A stretch of DNA of 64,000 bases, from contig JAEZMV010000018.1 in the NCBI GenBank assembly GCA_023414875.1, forward strand, positions 186,001-250,000. Direction: 5' to 3'. Made by a program: the position numbers and the translations under genes. The first letter of the stretch is position 1; each line of letters opens with the position of its first letter. The DNA is from Bacillota bacterium. GTDB lineage: Bacteria > Bacillota > Clostridia > Lachnospirales > Lachnospiraceae. This document shows positions 1 to 7,858 of this stretch, in pieces. The notes beneath the pieces were generated by a model. That model was given only the letters and a program-made list of their open reading frames with translations, did no database searches and had not been told where the DNA came from.

Positions 1-558
1 TCCGGCAAGAGAAGCAACTTTACCGATACGTCTTCCCTTGGCTAGATAATCAAGATTGTCAACGGTAAACATAATTCTGGCAGTTGACTTTAACTTATGG
101 ATGGTTTGCACCATTTGCTCCAAAGAAAAGCCGGCGGACTTCATATAAGCCATCTGAAGTAGCAGGATGCCTTGTCCAGCGGTTGCCTGTATACTATCGA
201 TGATATGGATATTTGCTTCCGGATATTGTTCTTCCAAAATGTGCTTTGCATTGACTGCCGATTGATAAGAACCACTAAATTTCTGTGTTAGGCACAAGCA
301 GACAATATCAAAGTTATTTTTTATTGCCTGTTTAAATGAATTCATATAATCCTGAACAGACGGAAGAGAGGTAGTTGAATATACATTTTTCGAAGATAGT
401 ATTTCATAAAAGGCCTCATTCGTAATATCTACATTTTCTTTATAATAAATATCCTGATCAAAGCTGACATAGAACGGAATTAACTTAATATCATGTTCTT
501 TCAACAAACTTTCCGGTAGATCACACGATGAATCACTGAATATTTGATATGCCTTCAT
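1..558 (-). CDS. DegV family protein, C-terminal part cut by window edge
   Basis: Reading the minus strand from ATG at 558 gives an open frame of 186 codons that runs off the window start. It opens MKAYQIFSDSSCDLP, the typical N-terminus of DegV/FakB-type fatty-acid-binding proteins (SDSxxDLP). It continues with TSLPS near residue 70, a CLTQKFSGSYQSA segment (the family's S-G-T/S-Y ligand loop) and a LDYLAKGRRIGK segment close to the cut. Known members bind a fatty acid between two domains and, as FakB, present it to a FakA kinase; no fakA lies in view. A GGAGG ribosome site lies 6 bases before the ATG. The family is clear; the ligand is inferred only. Confidence 0.92.
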   Translation of the reverse strand, partial: MKAYQIFSDSSCDLPESLLKEHDIKLIPFYVSFDQDIYYKENVDITNEAFYEILSSKNVYSTTSLPSVQDYMNSFKQAIKNNFDIVCLCLTQKFSGSYQSAVNAKHILEEQYPEANIHIIDSIQATAGQGILLLQMAYMKSAGFSLEQMVQTIHKLKSTARIMFTVDNLDYLAKGRRIGKVASLAG

Positions 559-665
559 GACATTCCTCCAATACGGGTTGGGGTGATATAGATAGTATTA
601 ATAACTACATCTATTGTATACGATTGGATTCAAATATTCAAGCGAAAATCGAGAATGAGAAATGT

Positions 666-693
666 GCGATAAGCAGCTCGAGAACTAAAGTTC
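666..693. repeat. Dispersed repeat, GCGATAAGCAGCTC family, copy 1
   Basis: A copy of a unit beginning GCGATAAGCAGCTCGAG and ending AACTAAAGTTC. The same unit recurs at 1627-1653 and 1664-1691, and its first 14 bases recur at 1702. It lies in the gap between two divergently oriented genes. No coding role is seen. Confidence 0.7.
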
Positions 694-757
694 TTTGCAC
701 AGAACCCATACCTTAGTCAAAAGCAAGGAAGAAATGCAAAATATTTACATTATATGG

Positions 758-787
758 TTGGCTTTCACACCTAAGATGGGGTATAAT
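758..787 (+). promoter_or_regulatory. Probable promoter of the small lipoprotein gene
   Basis: TTGGCT at 758-763 and a perfect TATAAT at 782-787 are separated by 18 bases. This is 130 bases upstream of the chosen lipoprotein start. A short palindrome, TTATCATGATAA, lies just downstream and could be an operator. Confidence 0.45.
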
Positions 788-917
788 GTGATTATCATGA
801 TAAATATGCTAATTAAAGCGTATATTTACTGAAGTTAGCGAGACAATATTGTCGGAGTGACACGGATTGCCGCTCTATTTTTATAATGTAAATCAACAAT
901 TGGATTGGAGGTTTATT

Positions 918-1460
918 ATGAGAAGAATGAACAAAGTTATAGTTTTGTTATTCATTGGAGCTCTGATTTTCATGATGAGTGGATGTAAATTCCAAGATTA
1001 TGCGAGTACCGGTGATAATCCTTCGGTTCCTATCCAGTCAGAGGATCAATTTGATCATAATAAGAATGAATTAAAATTCGAGTTTGCTGTTTTATCTGAG
1101 CAAAGTACACAGGATGGTCTTGAGATAACGGAGGATTGTGTATATTATAGCTGGCTGGATTTTGTTACTCCGGAGCAGCTGGAGATAGTCCGCAACTATC
1201 TGGAGATGCCAGAAGGAACCTTCAATGACAATACTCTTGTATCCTATGCTTATACGATGGATAGGGAATTACTGAGACGATTGGATGCCATACCGATGGA
1301 AGATATGCCTGAAGATGCGGATAGAATCATTGTCAGGATGTATGAGGGATATTGGCTTATGAATTTGGAAGTTCGCAAAAATGCAGCTTTAGAGTTGGGA
1401 ATTGATGAACCGGACTATACGGTTGCTGAATTTGGCAGAGCGATTACAGATTGGCGTTGA
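918..1460 (+). CDS. Small lipoprotein of unknown function
   Basis: 180 residues if started at the ATG at 918, which follows a GGAGG ribosome site by 7 bases. A longer frame from 867 has no ribosome site. The N-terminus is MRRMNKVIVLLFIGALIFMM followed by SGC, a lipobox, so the mature protein would be lipid-anchored on Cys at about residue 23 and face outside. The mature part is acidic (many Glu and Asp) and contains the conserved-looking stretch DFVTPEQLEIVRNYLEMPEG. I do not recognise a catalytic motif or named family. It is followed by a strong hairpin at 1509 and looks monocistronic. Confidence 0.82.
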   Translation: MRRMNKVIVLLFIGALIFMMSGCKFQDYASTGDNPSVPIQSEDQFDHNKNELKFEFAVLSEQSTQDGLEITEDCVYYSWLDFVTPEQLEIVRNYLEMPEGTFNDNTLVSYAYTMDRELLRRLDAIPMEDMPEDADRIIVRMYEGYWLMNLEVRKNAALELGIDEPDYTVAEFGRAITDWR

Positions 1461-1508
1461 TAAAAAGAATCTACCGGTGAATATGCATATGCTGGTAAAG
1501 TACCATAT

Positions 1509-1558
1509 AAAGCGCGACAGTCCGCTGGAAGTAAAATTCCAGCGGACTGTCGCGCTTT
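1509..1558. terminator. Perfect 22-bp stem, probable bidirectional terminator
   Basis: Arms 1509-1530 and 1537-1558 are perfectly complementary (left arm starts AAAGCGCGACAGTCC) around a GTAAAA loop. The right arm ends in only three T. The stem is long enough to act as a terminator or an RNA stabiliser for the lipoprotein transcript, and it could also be a repetitive palindrome. Confidence 0.6.
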
Positions 1559-1626
1559 AGCGGAGGGTGGCTGGGGAAGGTAAAACTAAAAAATGACACC
1601 TTCTAAAAAATCACTCGCTTTTAGAT

Positions 1627-1691
1627 GGATAAGCAGCTCGAGAACTAAAGCTCTTTTTATTGCGCGATAAGCAGCTCGAGAACTAAAGCTC
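1627..1691. repeat. Two tandem copies of the GATAAGCAGCTC repeat
   Basis: Copies at 1627-1653 and 1664-1691 share GATAAGCAGCTCGAGAACT and end AAAGCTC. They are near-identical to the unit at 666. A third start of the unit at 1702 opens the larger palindromic element that follows. Confidence 0.7.
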
Positions 1692-1700
1692 ATAGTATTA

Positions 1701-1824
1701 CGCGATAAGCAGCTCACAAACTTCGTTTGTTCGCTCGCGTGGCGGCGGGAATGGAGAAGAATGAAAAATTGAAATCAAAATCAGATTTCATTTTTCATTT
1801 TTCTCATTCCCTTTGCTTATCGCG
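1701..1824. repeat. Palindromic element with CGCGATAAGC ends
   Basis: Perfect 10-bp terminal inverted repeats, CGCGATAAGC at 1701-1710 and GCTTATCGCG at 1815-1824, enclose an internal imperfect hairpin (1747-1811, outer arms GGGAATG and CATTCCC). It contains TTCGCTCGCGT, the complement of the ACGCGAGCGA box in the cluster at 33938-34180. It ends 6 bases before a TATAAT at 1830-1835 that probably serves topB, so it may have brought or altered that promoter. Confidence 0.65.
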
Positions 1825-1865
1825 CATGGTATAATCTTAGGTAGTAAAGAGAAAGTTGGGGAAAT

Positions 1866-3962
1866 ATGTATAGAAGTTTATATATTGCAGAGAAGCCAAG
1901 TGTTGCCACGGAATTTGCCAAGGCACTTAAAATAACCGGAAGTAAAAGAGATGGGTACATTGAATCGGAGGATGCAATTGTAACCTGGTGTGTTGGCCAT
2001 CTGGTTACCATGAGTTATCCTGAGGCATATAATCCTGCCTTGAAAAAATGGAACATGGAAACACTGCCGTTTCTGCCAAAGGAATATAAATATGAGGTTA
2101 TTCCTAATGTGAAAAAACAATTTCATATTGTAAAAGAACTGCTTACCCGTAAGGATGTTGATACTATCTATGTCTGTACTGACTCCGGTCGGGAGGGAGA
2201 ATACATATACCGCCTGGTAGATCAGGAGGCTAAGGTTCCTAATACCAAGCAAAAAAAACGAGTATGGATCGATTCTCAGACAGAAGAAGAAATCCTTCGC
2301 GGTATAAGAGAAGCAAAACCGTTAGCTGTCTATGACCATTTGTCAGATGCGGCTTATTTGCGTGCTCAGGAGGATTATCTGATGGGTATTAATTTCTCGC
2401 GAATTCTTACCCTGAAGTATGGAAATGAGGTTCAAAAGCTTCTTAAGTCTGAAAAGTGGACCGCAATCTCCGTAGGGCGGGTAATGACCTGCGTCCTCGG
2501 TATGGTGGTTAGAAGAGAGCGGGAAATCCGCAGCTTTGTTAAGACCCCTTTTTATAGAGTAATGAGTGGTTTGCAGATAGAGGATAAGGAGTTAGCTGCA
2601 GAGTTTAGAGCTGTGGAAGGGTCAAAGTATTTTAATTCTCCATTACTGTATAAGGAAAATGGTTTTTCTGAGAAAACCTCTGCGGTTAAATTAATAACAG
2701 AGCTTGCAGGCCAGATTCCATTGCTCAATGATGACGGAACCTGGACTGCAAAACAGATACCGGACATATCTGAGCAGCTTATGGCAGAAATCGGTCAGCT
2801 GGAGAAGAAGAAGGAGAATAAAAATCCGCCCCTGCTGTATAACCTGGCAGAGCTTCAGAATGATTGCTCCCGTATGTTTAAAATCAGTCCGGATGAAACC
2901 CTAAAGATAACGCAGGAGCTTTATGAGAAAAAGCTCGTTACCTATCCCAGAACGGATGCAAGAGTATTGTCCACAGCGGTAGCAAAAGAAATACATAAGA
3001 ATATCAAAGGGTTACAGGGACTAAATCAGTACAGGGAGTTTGTAAATGAAATCCTGGAAAAGGGCTCTTATAAAAATATTGCTAAGACACGTTATGTCAA
3101 TGACAGTCAGATAACGGATCACTATGCGATTGTGCCTACTGGTCAGGGATTGAATACCTTGGGTTCACTGTCTCACACAGCAGTCAAGGTTTATGAAACC
3201 ATTGTAAAACGTTTCTTAAGTATCTTTTATCCTGCCGCTGAGTATCGTAAGGTAGGAATTACTGCTATCCTAAAAGGAGAAAGTTTCTTTGCATCGGTTC
3301 GTGTTCTCGAAAAGGAGGGCTATCTGAAGATACTCGGCAGTATTTATGATAAAGCTCCTACAGGAGCTTCAGGCAAGAACACTGCGGAAAATGGCTCCGA
3401 GGATAGCGATAATCAGGAAGAGGACAGTGCGGATCAGGCAATGCTGCAGAAGATCATGAGTTTAAAAAAGGGAATGATGGTTCCGGTAAATAATCTTACG
3501 ATCAAAGAAGGAGAGACAGTTCCACCGAAGAGGTATAACTCAGGAGCATTAATCCTTGCGATGGAGAATGCAGGTCAGTTGATTGAGGATGATGAACTTA
3601 GAGCTCAGATCAAAGGAAGTGGAATTGGTACCAGTGCTACCCGTGCGGAGATACTGAATAAATTAGTCAACATATCATATTTGAATCTTAATAAGAAAAC
3701 TCAGATCATCACTCCGACACTCCTGGGTGAATTGATCTATGATGTTGTAAATGCGTCAATTAAATCCTTATTAAATGCCGAACTCACGGCCAGTTGGGAA
3801 AAGGGTCTGACCTATGTATCCGAGGGGCAGATTACCAGGGAGGAATATACGCTCAAACTGGAGGGCTTTGTTGCCAGGATGGTAGAAGGTGTTAAAAAGA
3901 TGAATAATCAGTCGGCATTATCTGTATATTTTAAGGAATCAGCTGCTTTTTATAAAAAGTAG
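1866..3962 (+). CDS. topB: DNA topoisomerase III (type IA)
   Basis: 698 residues, a normal length for Firmicutes TopB. The protein relaxes and decatenates DNA by cutting one strand through a tyrosine. The N-terminal TOPRIM domain shows LYIAEKPSVA and DSGREGEYI (acidic metal-binding residues). The active-site region reads KLVTYPRTDAR with the nucleophile at about Tyr360. A GSGIGTSATRAEIL stretch near residue 580-600 is the usual late type IA core motif. A short acidic, low-complexity insert (residues about 499-525, rich in Glu, Asp and Ser) interrupts the core. No C-terminal zinc fingers follow, as is common for TopB. Translation starts at ATG 1866 with a weak GGGGA ribosome site close by. TATAAT at 1830 is the likely -10. 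Confidence 0.96.
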   Translation: MYRSLYIAEKPSVATEFAKALKITGSKRDGYIESEDAIVTWCVGHLVTMSYPEAYNPALKKWNMETLPFLPKEYKYEVIPNVKKQFHIVKELLTRKDVDTIYVCTDSGREGEYIYRLVDQEAKVPNTKQKKRVWIDSQTEEEILRGIREAKPLAVYDHLSDAAYLRAQEDYLMGINFSRILTLKYGNEVQKLLKSEKWTAISVGRVMTCVLGMVVRREREIRSFVKTPFYRVMSGLQIEDKELAAEFRAVEGSKYFNSPLLYKENGFSEKTSAVKLITELAGQIPLLNDDGTWTAKQIPDISEQLMAEIGQLEKKKENKNPPLLYNLAELQNDCSRMFKISPDETLKITQELYEKKLVTYPRTDARVLSTAVAKEIHKNIKGLQGLNQYREFVNEILEKGSYKNIAKTRYVNDSQITDHYAIVPTGQGLNTLGSLSHTAVKVYETIVKRFLSIFYPAAEYRKVGITAILKGESFFASVRVLEKEGYLKILGSIYDKAPTGASGKNTAENGSEDSDNQEEDSADQAMLQKIMSLKKGMMVPVNNLTIKEGETVPPKRYNSGALILAMENAGQLIEDDELRAQIKGSGIGTSATRAEILNKLVNISYLNLNKKTQIITPTLLGELIYDVVNASIKSLLNAELTASWEKGLTYVSEGQITREEYTLKLEGFVARMVEGVKKMNNQSALSVYFKESAAFYKK

Positions 3963-4079
3963 ACAGAAAATTACATTTATATTATAGTGACAAGCCTTAC
4001 AAATTATGGTAAGATATCCGCTGTAACTGGAATTTAAGAAGCATGAGGTTCCACATCAATAACATCAGAATAAAATAGA

Positions 4080-4096
4080 AACAAAGGAGGTTTGTT
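4080..4096 (+). promoter_or_regulatory. glmS ribosome site displayed in a hairpin loop
   Basis: AACAAA (4080-4085) and TTTGTT (4091-4096) can pair, leaving GGAGG in the five-base loop immediately before the ATG. No glmS ribozyme core (AGCGCC) is visible in the 134-base leader, so control by that ribozyme is not supported here. Confidence 0.4.
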
Positions 4097-5926
4097 ATGT
4101 GTGGTATTGTTGGATATATTGGTAAAGAACAGGCTGCGCCCATCCTGCTGGAGGGACTTTCAAAGCTGGAATACAGAGGATATGACTCTGCAGGACTAGC
4201 GATACATGATGGAGGTAAGGTATCCATAGCAAAATGCAAGGGAAGATTAGTGGCTTTAAGTGAGTTAACAAAAGGAGGAGACACCTTACAGGGGACGCTT
4301 GGAATTGGGCATACCAGATGGGCAACTCATGGGGCCCCCTCGGACACGAACTCGCACCCACATTTTAACTCGAATGAGTCGATTGCAGTTGTACATAACG
4401 GAATCATAGAGAACTATTTGAAGATAAAGAAACGTTTAGTCGACAAAGGGTATCAATTCCAAAGTCAGACGGATACCGAAGTAGTCGTTCAGTTGTTAGA
4501 CCACTACTATCAAGGAGATGCTCTGGCAACAATTGCTAAGGTTATGACGAAGCTTGAGGGTTCTTATGCACTGGGAATTGTATTCAAGGACCGGCCGGAG
4601 GAATTATTTGCTGTTCGTAAAGACAGTCCACTCATTGTCGGAATTTCAGAGAGCGGAAAGTTCATAGCCTCCGATGTACCGGCAATCCTTAAGTATACCA
4701 GAGATGTTTATTATATTGATAACAATGAAATTGTTCAGATGTCACGGGATATGGTTAACTTCTATAATTCTGATCTGGAACCTATCGGAAAAGACATGAC
4801 GACAGTAAAATGGGATATCTCGGCAGCGGAAAAGGGTGGCTATGAGCATTTTATGTTAAAAGAAATCCATGAGCAGCCAAAAGCAGTTCGGGATACCATC
4901 AACCCAAGAATTCGTGACAATGATATCGTGATCGATGAATTAAACATGAAAGACGAGGATATCAAAAATCTTAAGAAGATTTATATTGTTGCCTGTGGTT
5001 CGGCATATCATACCGGTATGACAGGGAAATATATCATCGAGGATTTGGCAAGAATCCCGGTAGAGGTAGATCTGGCATCTGAATTCAGATATCGCAGACC
5101 TATCCTGGAAGAAGGTACATTAACGATCATCATCAGCCAATCCGGTGAGACTGCTGATTCCCTGGCAGCCCTTCGGGAGGCAAAAAAGCAGGGAGTAAAG
5201 GTTCTTGGCATAATAAATGTTGTTGGCAGTTCGATTGCAAGAGAAGCGGATAATGTTATGTATACCTGGGCAGGCCCTGAGATAGCAGTGGCAACAACAA
5301 AGGCTTATTCAACACAGCTAGTAGCACTTTATCTGTTAGCAATGCGTTTTGCTAAGGTTCGTGGAGTCTTAAGCACTGAAGAATTTAATCAATTACTTCA
5401 TAGTATATGTAAATTACCGGATCAAATCCAAAGCATATTAGATAACAATGTGTCACAGATCCAATATATTGCATCCAAGTTTGTTGCAGTCAAGGATAGT
5501 TTCTTTATAGGAAGAGGCATGGACTATACGACTGCCCTGGAAGGCTCATTAAAGCTCAAAGAGATATCCTATATCCATTCAGAGGCATACCCGGCAGGAG
5601 AACTAAAGCATGGTCCAATTGCCCTGATCGAGGATGGAACACTAGTGACAGCGATTTTAACGCAGGAGGAATTATACAAGAAAACAATAAGTAATATCGT
5701 TGAGGTTCAATCCAGAGGGGCATTTGTTTTAGGTATAACAAACGAAGGAAATGAAGAGGTAGAGAGAGTATCGGATTTAGCGATCTATATCCCGGTTACT
5801 GATAAGCATTTTACTACTTCTCTTGCAGTAATTCCCTTGCAGCTTTTATCCTATTATGTATCCATAGGAAAGGGACTTGATCTGGATAAGCCAAGAAATT
5901 TGGCGAAGTCCGTTACGGTGGAGTAA
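4097..5926 (+). CDS. glmS: Glutamine--fructose-6-phosphate aminotransferase
   Basis: 609 residues, the standard length. The enzyme makes glucosamine-6-phosphate from fructose-6-phosphate and glutamine, the first committed step to UDP-GlcNAc and peptidoglycan. It starts MCGIVGYIG, so Cys2 is the N-terminal nucleophile after Met removal. The glutaminase domain (1-240) shows LEYRGYDSAG, GHTRWATHG and HNGIIEN. Two SIS sugar-phosphate domains follow (about 285-425 and 455-590), with SQSGETADSL in the first. It ends with the diagnostic LAKSVTVE. The next gene starts 35 bases downstream on the same strand and is probably co-transcribed. Confidence 0.98.
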   Translation: MCGIVGYIGKEQAAPILLEGLSKLEYRGYDSAGLAIHDGGKVSIAKCKGRLVALSELTKGGDTLQGTLGIGHTRWATHGAPSDTNSHPHFNSNESIAVVHNGIIENYLKIKKRLVDKGYQFQSQTDTEVVVQLLDHYYQGDALATIAKVMTKLEGSYALGIVFKDRPEELFAVRKDSPLIVGISESGKFIASDVPAILKYTRDVYYIDNNEIVQMSRDMVNFYNSDLEPIGKDMTTVKWDISAAEKGGYEHFMLKEIHEQPKAVRDTINPRIRDNDIVIDELNMKDEDIKNLKKIYIVACGSAYHTGMTGKYIIEDLARIPVEVDLASEFRYRRPILEEGTLTIIISQSGETADSLAALREAKKQGVKVLGIINVVGSSIAREADNVMYTWAGPEIAVATTKAYSTQLVALYLLAMRFAKVRGVLSTEEFNQLLHSICKLPDQIQSILDNNVSQIQYIASKFVAVKDSFFIGRGMDYTTALEGSLKLKEISYIHSEAYPAGELKHGPIALIEDGTLVTAILTQEELYKKTISNIVEVQSRGAFVLGITNEGNEEVERVSDLAIYIPVTDKHFTTSLAVIPLQLLSYYVSIGKGLDLDKPRNLAKSVTVE

Positions 5927-5961
5927 GTCACAGAATATTAGCAGTAGTCGGAGGAAAACGA

Positions 5962-6630
5962 ATGTCTGAATTTTTATATAGTAAATCACTATTTGATACG
6001 AAAGAAACAATAGCGGCAAGTATTTTTGAAGGTTGTACGTATCCCTGGGAGGCTTTAAGTAAAATAAAAGATGTTATTCTTAACATCGGATCAACACTCT
6101 CATCTGAGGAGTATAATAAAATCGGTGAGGATATCTGGATACACAAATCGGCAAAGGTTGCACCAACAGCGTCTATCAGCGGACCTGCAATTATATGCAA
6201 GGATGCAGAAATCAGACATTGCGCATTTATCAGGGGAAGTGCTATTGTTGGGGAAGGTGCGGTAGTAGGTAATTCTACAGAACTAAAAAATGTAATTTTG
6301 TTTAATAAGGTTCAGGTTCCCCATTATAATTATGTTGGTGACTCGATTCTAGGATATAAGGCGCATATGGGTGCCGGTTCCATTACCTCAAATGTGAAAT
6401 CAGATAAATCGTTGGTGATTGTACATGCAGGAGAATTGAAAATAGATACCGGTCTTAAGAAATTCGGAGCAATCTTGGGTGATCATGTAGAGGTTGGCTG
6501 TAATAGTGTATTGAACCCCGGAACAGTGATTGGAAGGAATGCCAATGTATATCCTTTATCCATGGTTAGGGGCTATGTTCCGGAAGCAAGTATCTATAAA
6601 AAAGCCGGAGAAGTTGTGGCAAAGTTCTAA
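5962..6630 (+). CDS. Left-handed beta-helix (hexapeptide repeat) sugar-nucleotide acyltransferase-like protein
   Basis: 222 residues, start chosen at ATG 5962 behind GGAGG. From about residue 55 to 200 it has hexapeptide repeats typical of left-handed beta-helices (IWIHKSAKVAPTASISGPAIICKD style spacing, then AHMGAGSITSN and ILGDHVEVGCNSVLNPGTVIG). It resembles the acetyltransferase half of GlmU, but the N-terminal pyrophosphorylase signature is absent; the first 50 residues are a short helical cap. Its place directly after glmS suggests a role in the UDP-GlcNAc or a related amino-sugar pathway. That role is inferred from context, and no catalytic residue is proven. Confidence 0.82.
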   Translation: MSEFLYSKSLFDTKETIAASIFEGCTYPWEALSKIKDVILNIGSTLSSEEYNKIGEDIWIHKSAKVAPTASISGPAIICKDAEIRHCAFIRGSAIVGEGAVVGNSTELKNVILFNKVQVPHYNYVGDSILGYKAHMGAGSITSNVKSDKSLVIVHAGELKIDTGLKKFGAILGDHVEVGCNSVLNPGTVIGRNANVYPLSMVRGYVPEASIYKKAGEVVAKF

Positions 6631-6659
6631 AAAACATATCAGAATGCATTGACATAATG

Positions 6660-6706
6660 AAAAGCAGATCGGAATCGGCAGAGCTGAATATCTGATCTGC
6701 TTTTTT
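6660..6706 (+). terminator. Rho-independent terminator of the glmS operon
   Basis: Stem AAAGCAGATC (6661-6670) with GATCTGCTTT, followed by a run of six T from 6701. It lies 30 bases after the stop of the beta-helix protein gene. Confidence 0.85.
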
Positions 6707-6751
6707 ATTACATAGGAAAGTTCTCTGAACTTACCTATGTAATAAAAAAGC
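6699..6751. repeat. 25-bp hairpin overlapping the glmS terminator
   Basis: Arms 6699-6723 and 6727-6751 pair over 25 bp with one mismatch around a 3-base loop (GCTTTTTTATTACATAGG and its complement). The left arm contains the T-tract of the preceding terminator, so the two structures exclude one another. It could serve as a minus-strand terminator. Confidence 0.6.
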
Positions 6752-6815
6752 ACTCCGTGCAGGATGCGCACTCACGCGTAAGGAAATTATCACTTCGAGA
6801 ACGCGTTCGGCGCGG

Positions 6816-6845
6816 AGAGTCTGCTTTACAGACTCTTTTTTTATT
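6816..6845 (+). terminator. Rho-independent terminator-like hairpin
   Basis: AGAGTCTG (6816-6823) and CAGACTCT (6829-6836) flank a CTTTA loop and are followed by seven T. It lies in the long gap between the glmS operon and the NifU-like operon. Confidence 0.75.
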
Positions 6846-6952
6846 TGGTTCTCAATTATAATCAACAATATCATCATGTTTGTTTTGACATGTTATTAGT
6901 TCTTATCTATATTTTCCTGTGGTAATTGAATGTCAAATGATATTTATCTAAT

Positions 6953-6968
6953 CTAACTATATAGTTAG
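6953..6968. promoter_or_regulatory. Perfect 16-bp palindrome upstream of the NifU-like operon
   Basis: CTAACTATATAGTTAG is fully self-complementary with no loop, which suits a homodimeric repressor site better than a terminator. It is 180 bases before the NifU-like start. No regulator gene lies nearby. Confidence 0.4.
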
Positions 6969-7147
6969 TAACAAATTTTAAAAAACTATGGACTTATCTA
7001 AGTTTTTATGCGAAAATATGTTAAGTAAATAACAAGGAAATTGTTATTTCGTGCATACATTTGATTTGATTCCCAAATCAGATTGTAATAAATCATTCCG
7101 ATTAGGATATGAAAAGCGACTATGTATATTGAAAGGAGTTTCAAAAC

Positions 7148-7840
7148 ATGATCTATTCACATGAAGTTCAAATGATGTGTCCGGTTACTCAGGGTGTTCA
7201 TCATGGAGCAGCACCAATTCCGGAAGAAGCAAAATGGGTAAAGGCAAGAGAAGTCAAAGATATCTCCGGTTTAACTCATGGCGTAGGCTGGTGTGCACCT
7301 CAGCAGGGTACCTGTAAATTAACTCTTAACGTAAAGGATGGTATTATTCAGGAAGCATTAGTTGAGACAATCGGTTGTTCCGGTATGACTCACTCTGCTG
7401 CTATGGCATCCGAAATTCTGCCAGGATTAACAATTTTGGAAGCATTAAACACTGACTTAGTATGTGATGCTATTAATACAGCAATGAGAGAACTTTTCTT
7501 ACAGATTGTATACGGAAGAACTCAAAGTGCATTCTCCGAGGACGGCCTTCCAATCGGTGCAGGTCTTGAGGATTTAGGAAAAGGTCTCAGAAGCATGGTT
7601 GGTACTATGTATGGTACCTTAGCAAAAGGTCCTCGCTATCTTGAGATGACCGATGGTTATGTAACTGGCATTGCTTTGGATGATAATGATGAGATTATCG
7701 GTTACCAGTTTGTTAACTTTGGTAAGATGATGGACTTCATCAAAAAAGGTGATGATGCCAATACAGCTTTCGAGAAATCTAAGGGTCAATATGGTCGTGT
7801 AGCTGATGCTGTTAAGATCATTGATCCTAGACACGAATAG
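7148..7840 (+). CDS. Iron-sulfur scaffold NifU/IscU-like protein
   Basis: 230 residues, preceded by GGAG at a good distance from ATG 7148. The N-terminal half carries three cysteine sites arranged as in NifU/IscU scaffolds: GVGWCAPQQGTC, ETIGCSGMTH and TDLVCDAI. About 80 residues of a C-terminal extension follow (MTDGYVTGIALDDNDEIIG onward) that standard IscU lacks. The next gene, 18 bases downstream, encodes a GGGtGRT protein; this pair is a recurrent clostridial gene set whose role is not established as far as I know. A scaffold or cluster-carrying function is inferred from the cysteines. Confidence 0.85.
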   Translation: MIYSHEVQMMCPVTQGVHHGAAPIPEEAKWVKAREVKDISGLTHGVGWCAPQQGTCKLTLNVKDGIIQEALVETIGCSGMTHSAAMASEILPGLTILEALNTDLVCDAINTAMRELFLQIVYGRTQSAFSEDGLPIGAGLEDLGKGLRSMVGTMYGTLAKGPRYLEMTDGYVTGIALDDNDEIIGYQFVNFGKMMDFIKKGDDANTAFEKSKGQYGRVADAVKIIDPRHE

Positions 7841-7858
7841 TAAAGGAGGATACATATA

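Noticed and set aside
666..1824. CRISPR-like array from repeated GATAAGCAGCTC units
   Set aside because: Only a few copies, irregular spacing, no unique spacers of constant length and no cas genes.
3963..4096. Possible glmS ribozyme in the glmS leader
   Set aside because: The leader is short and lacks the AGCGCC core and expected stems.
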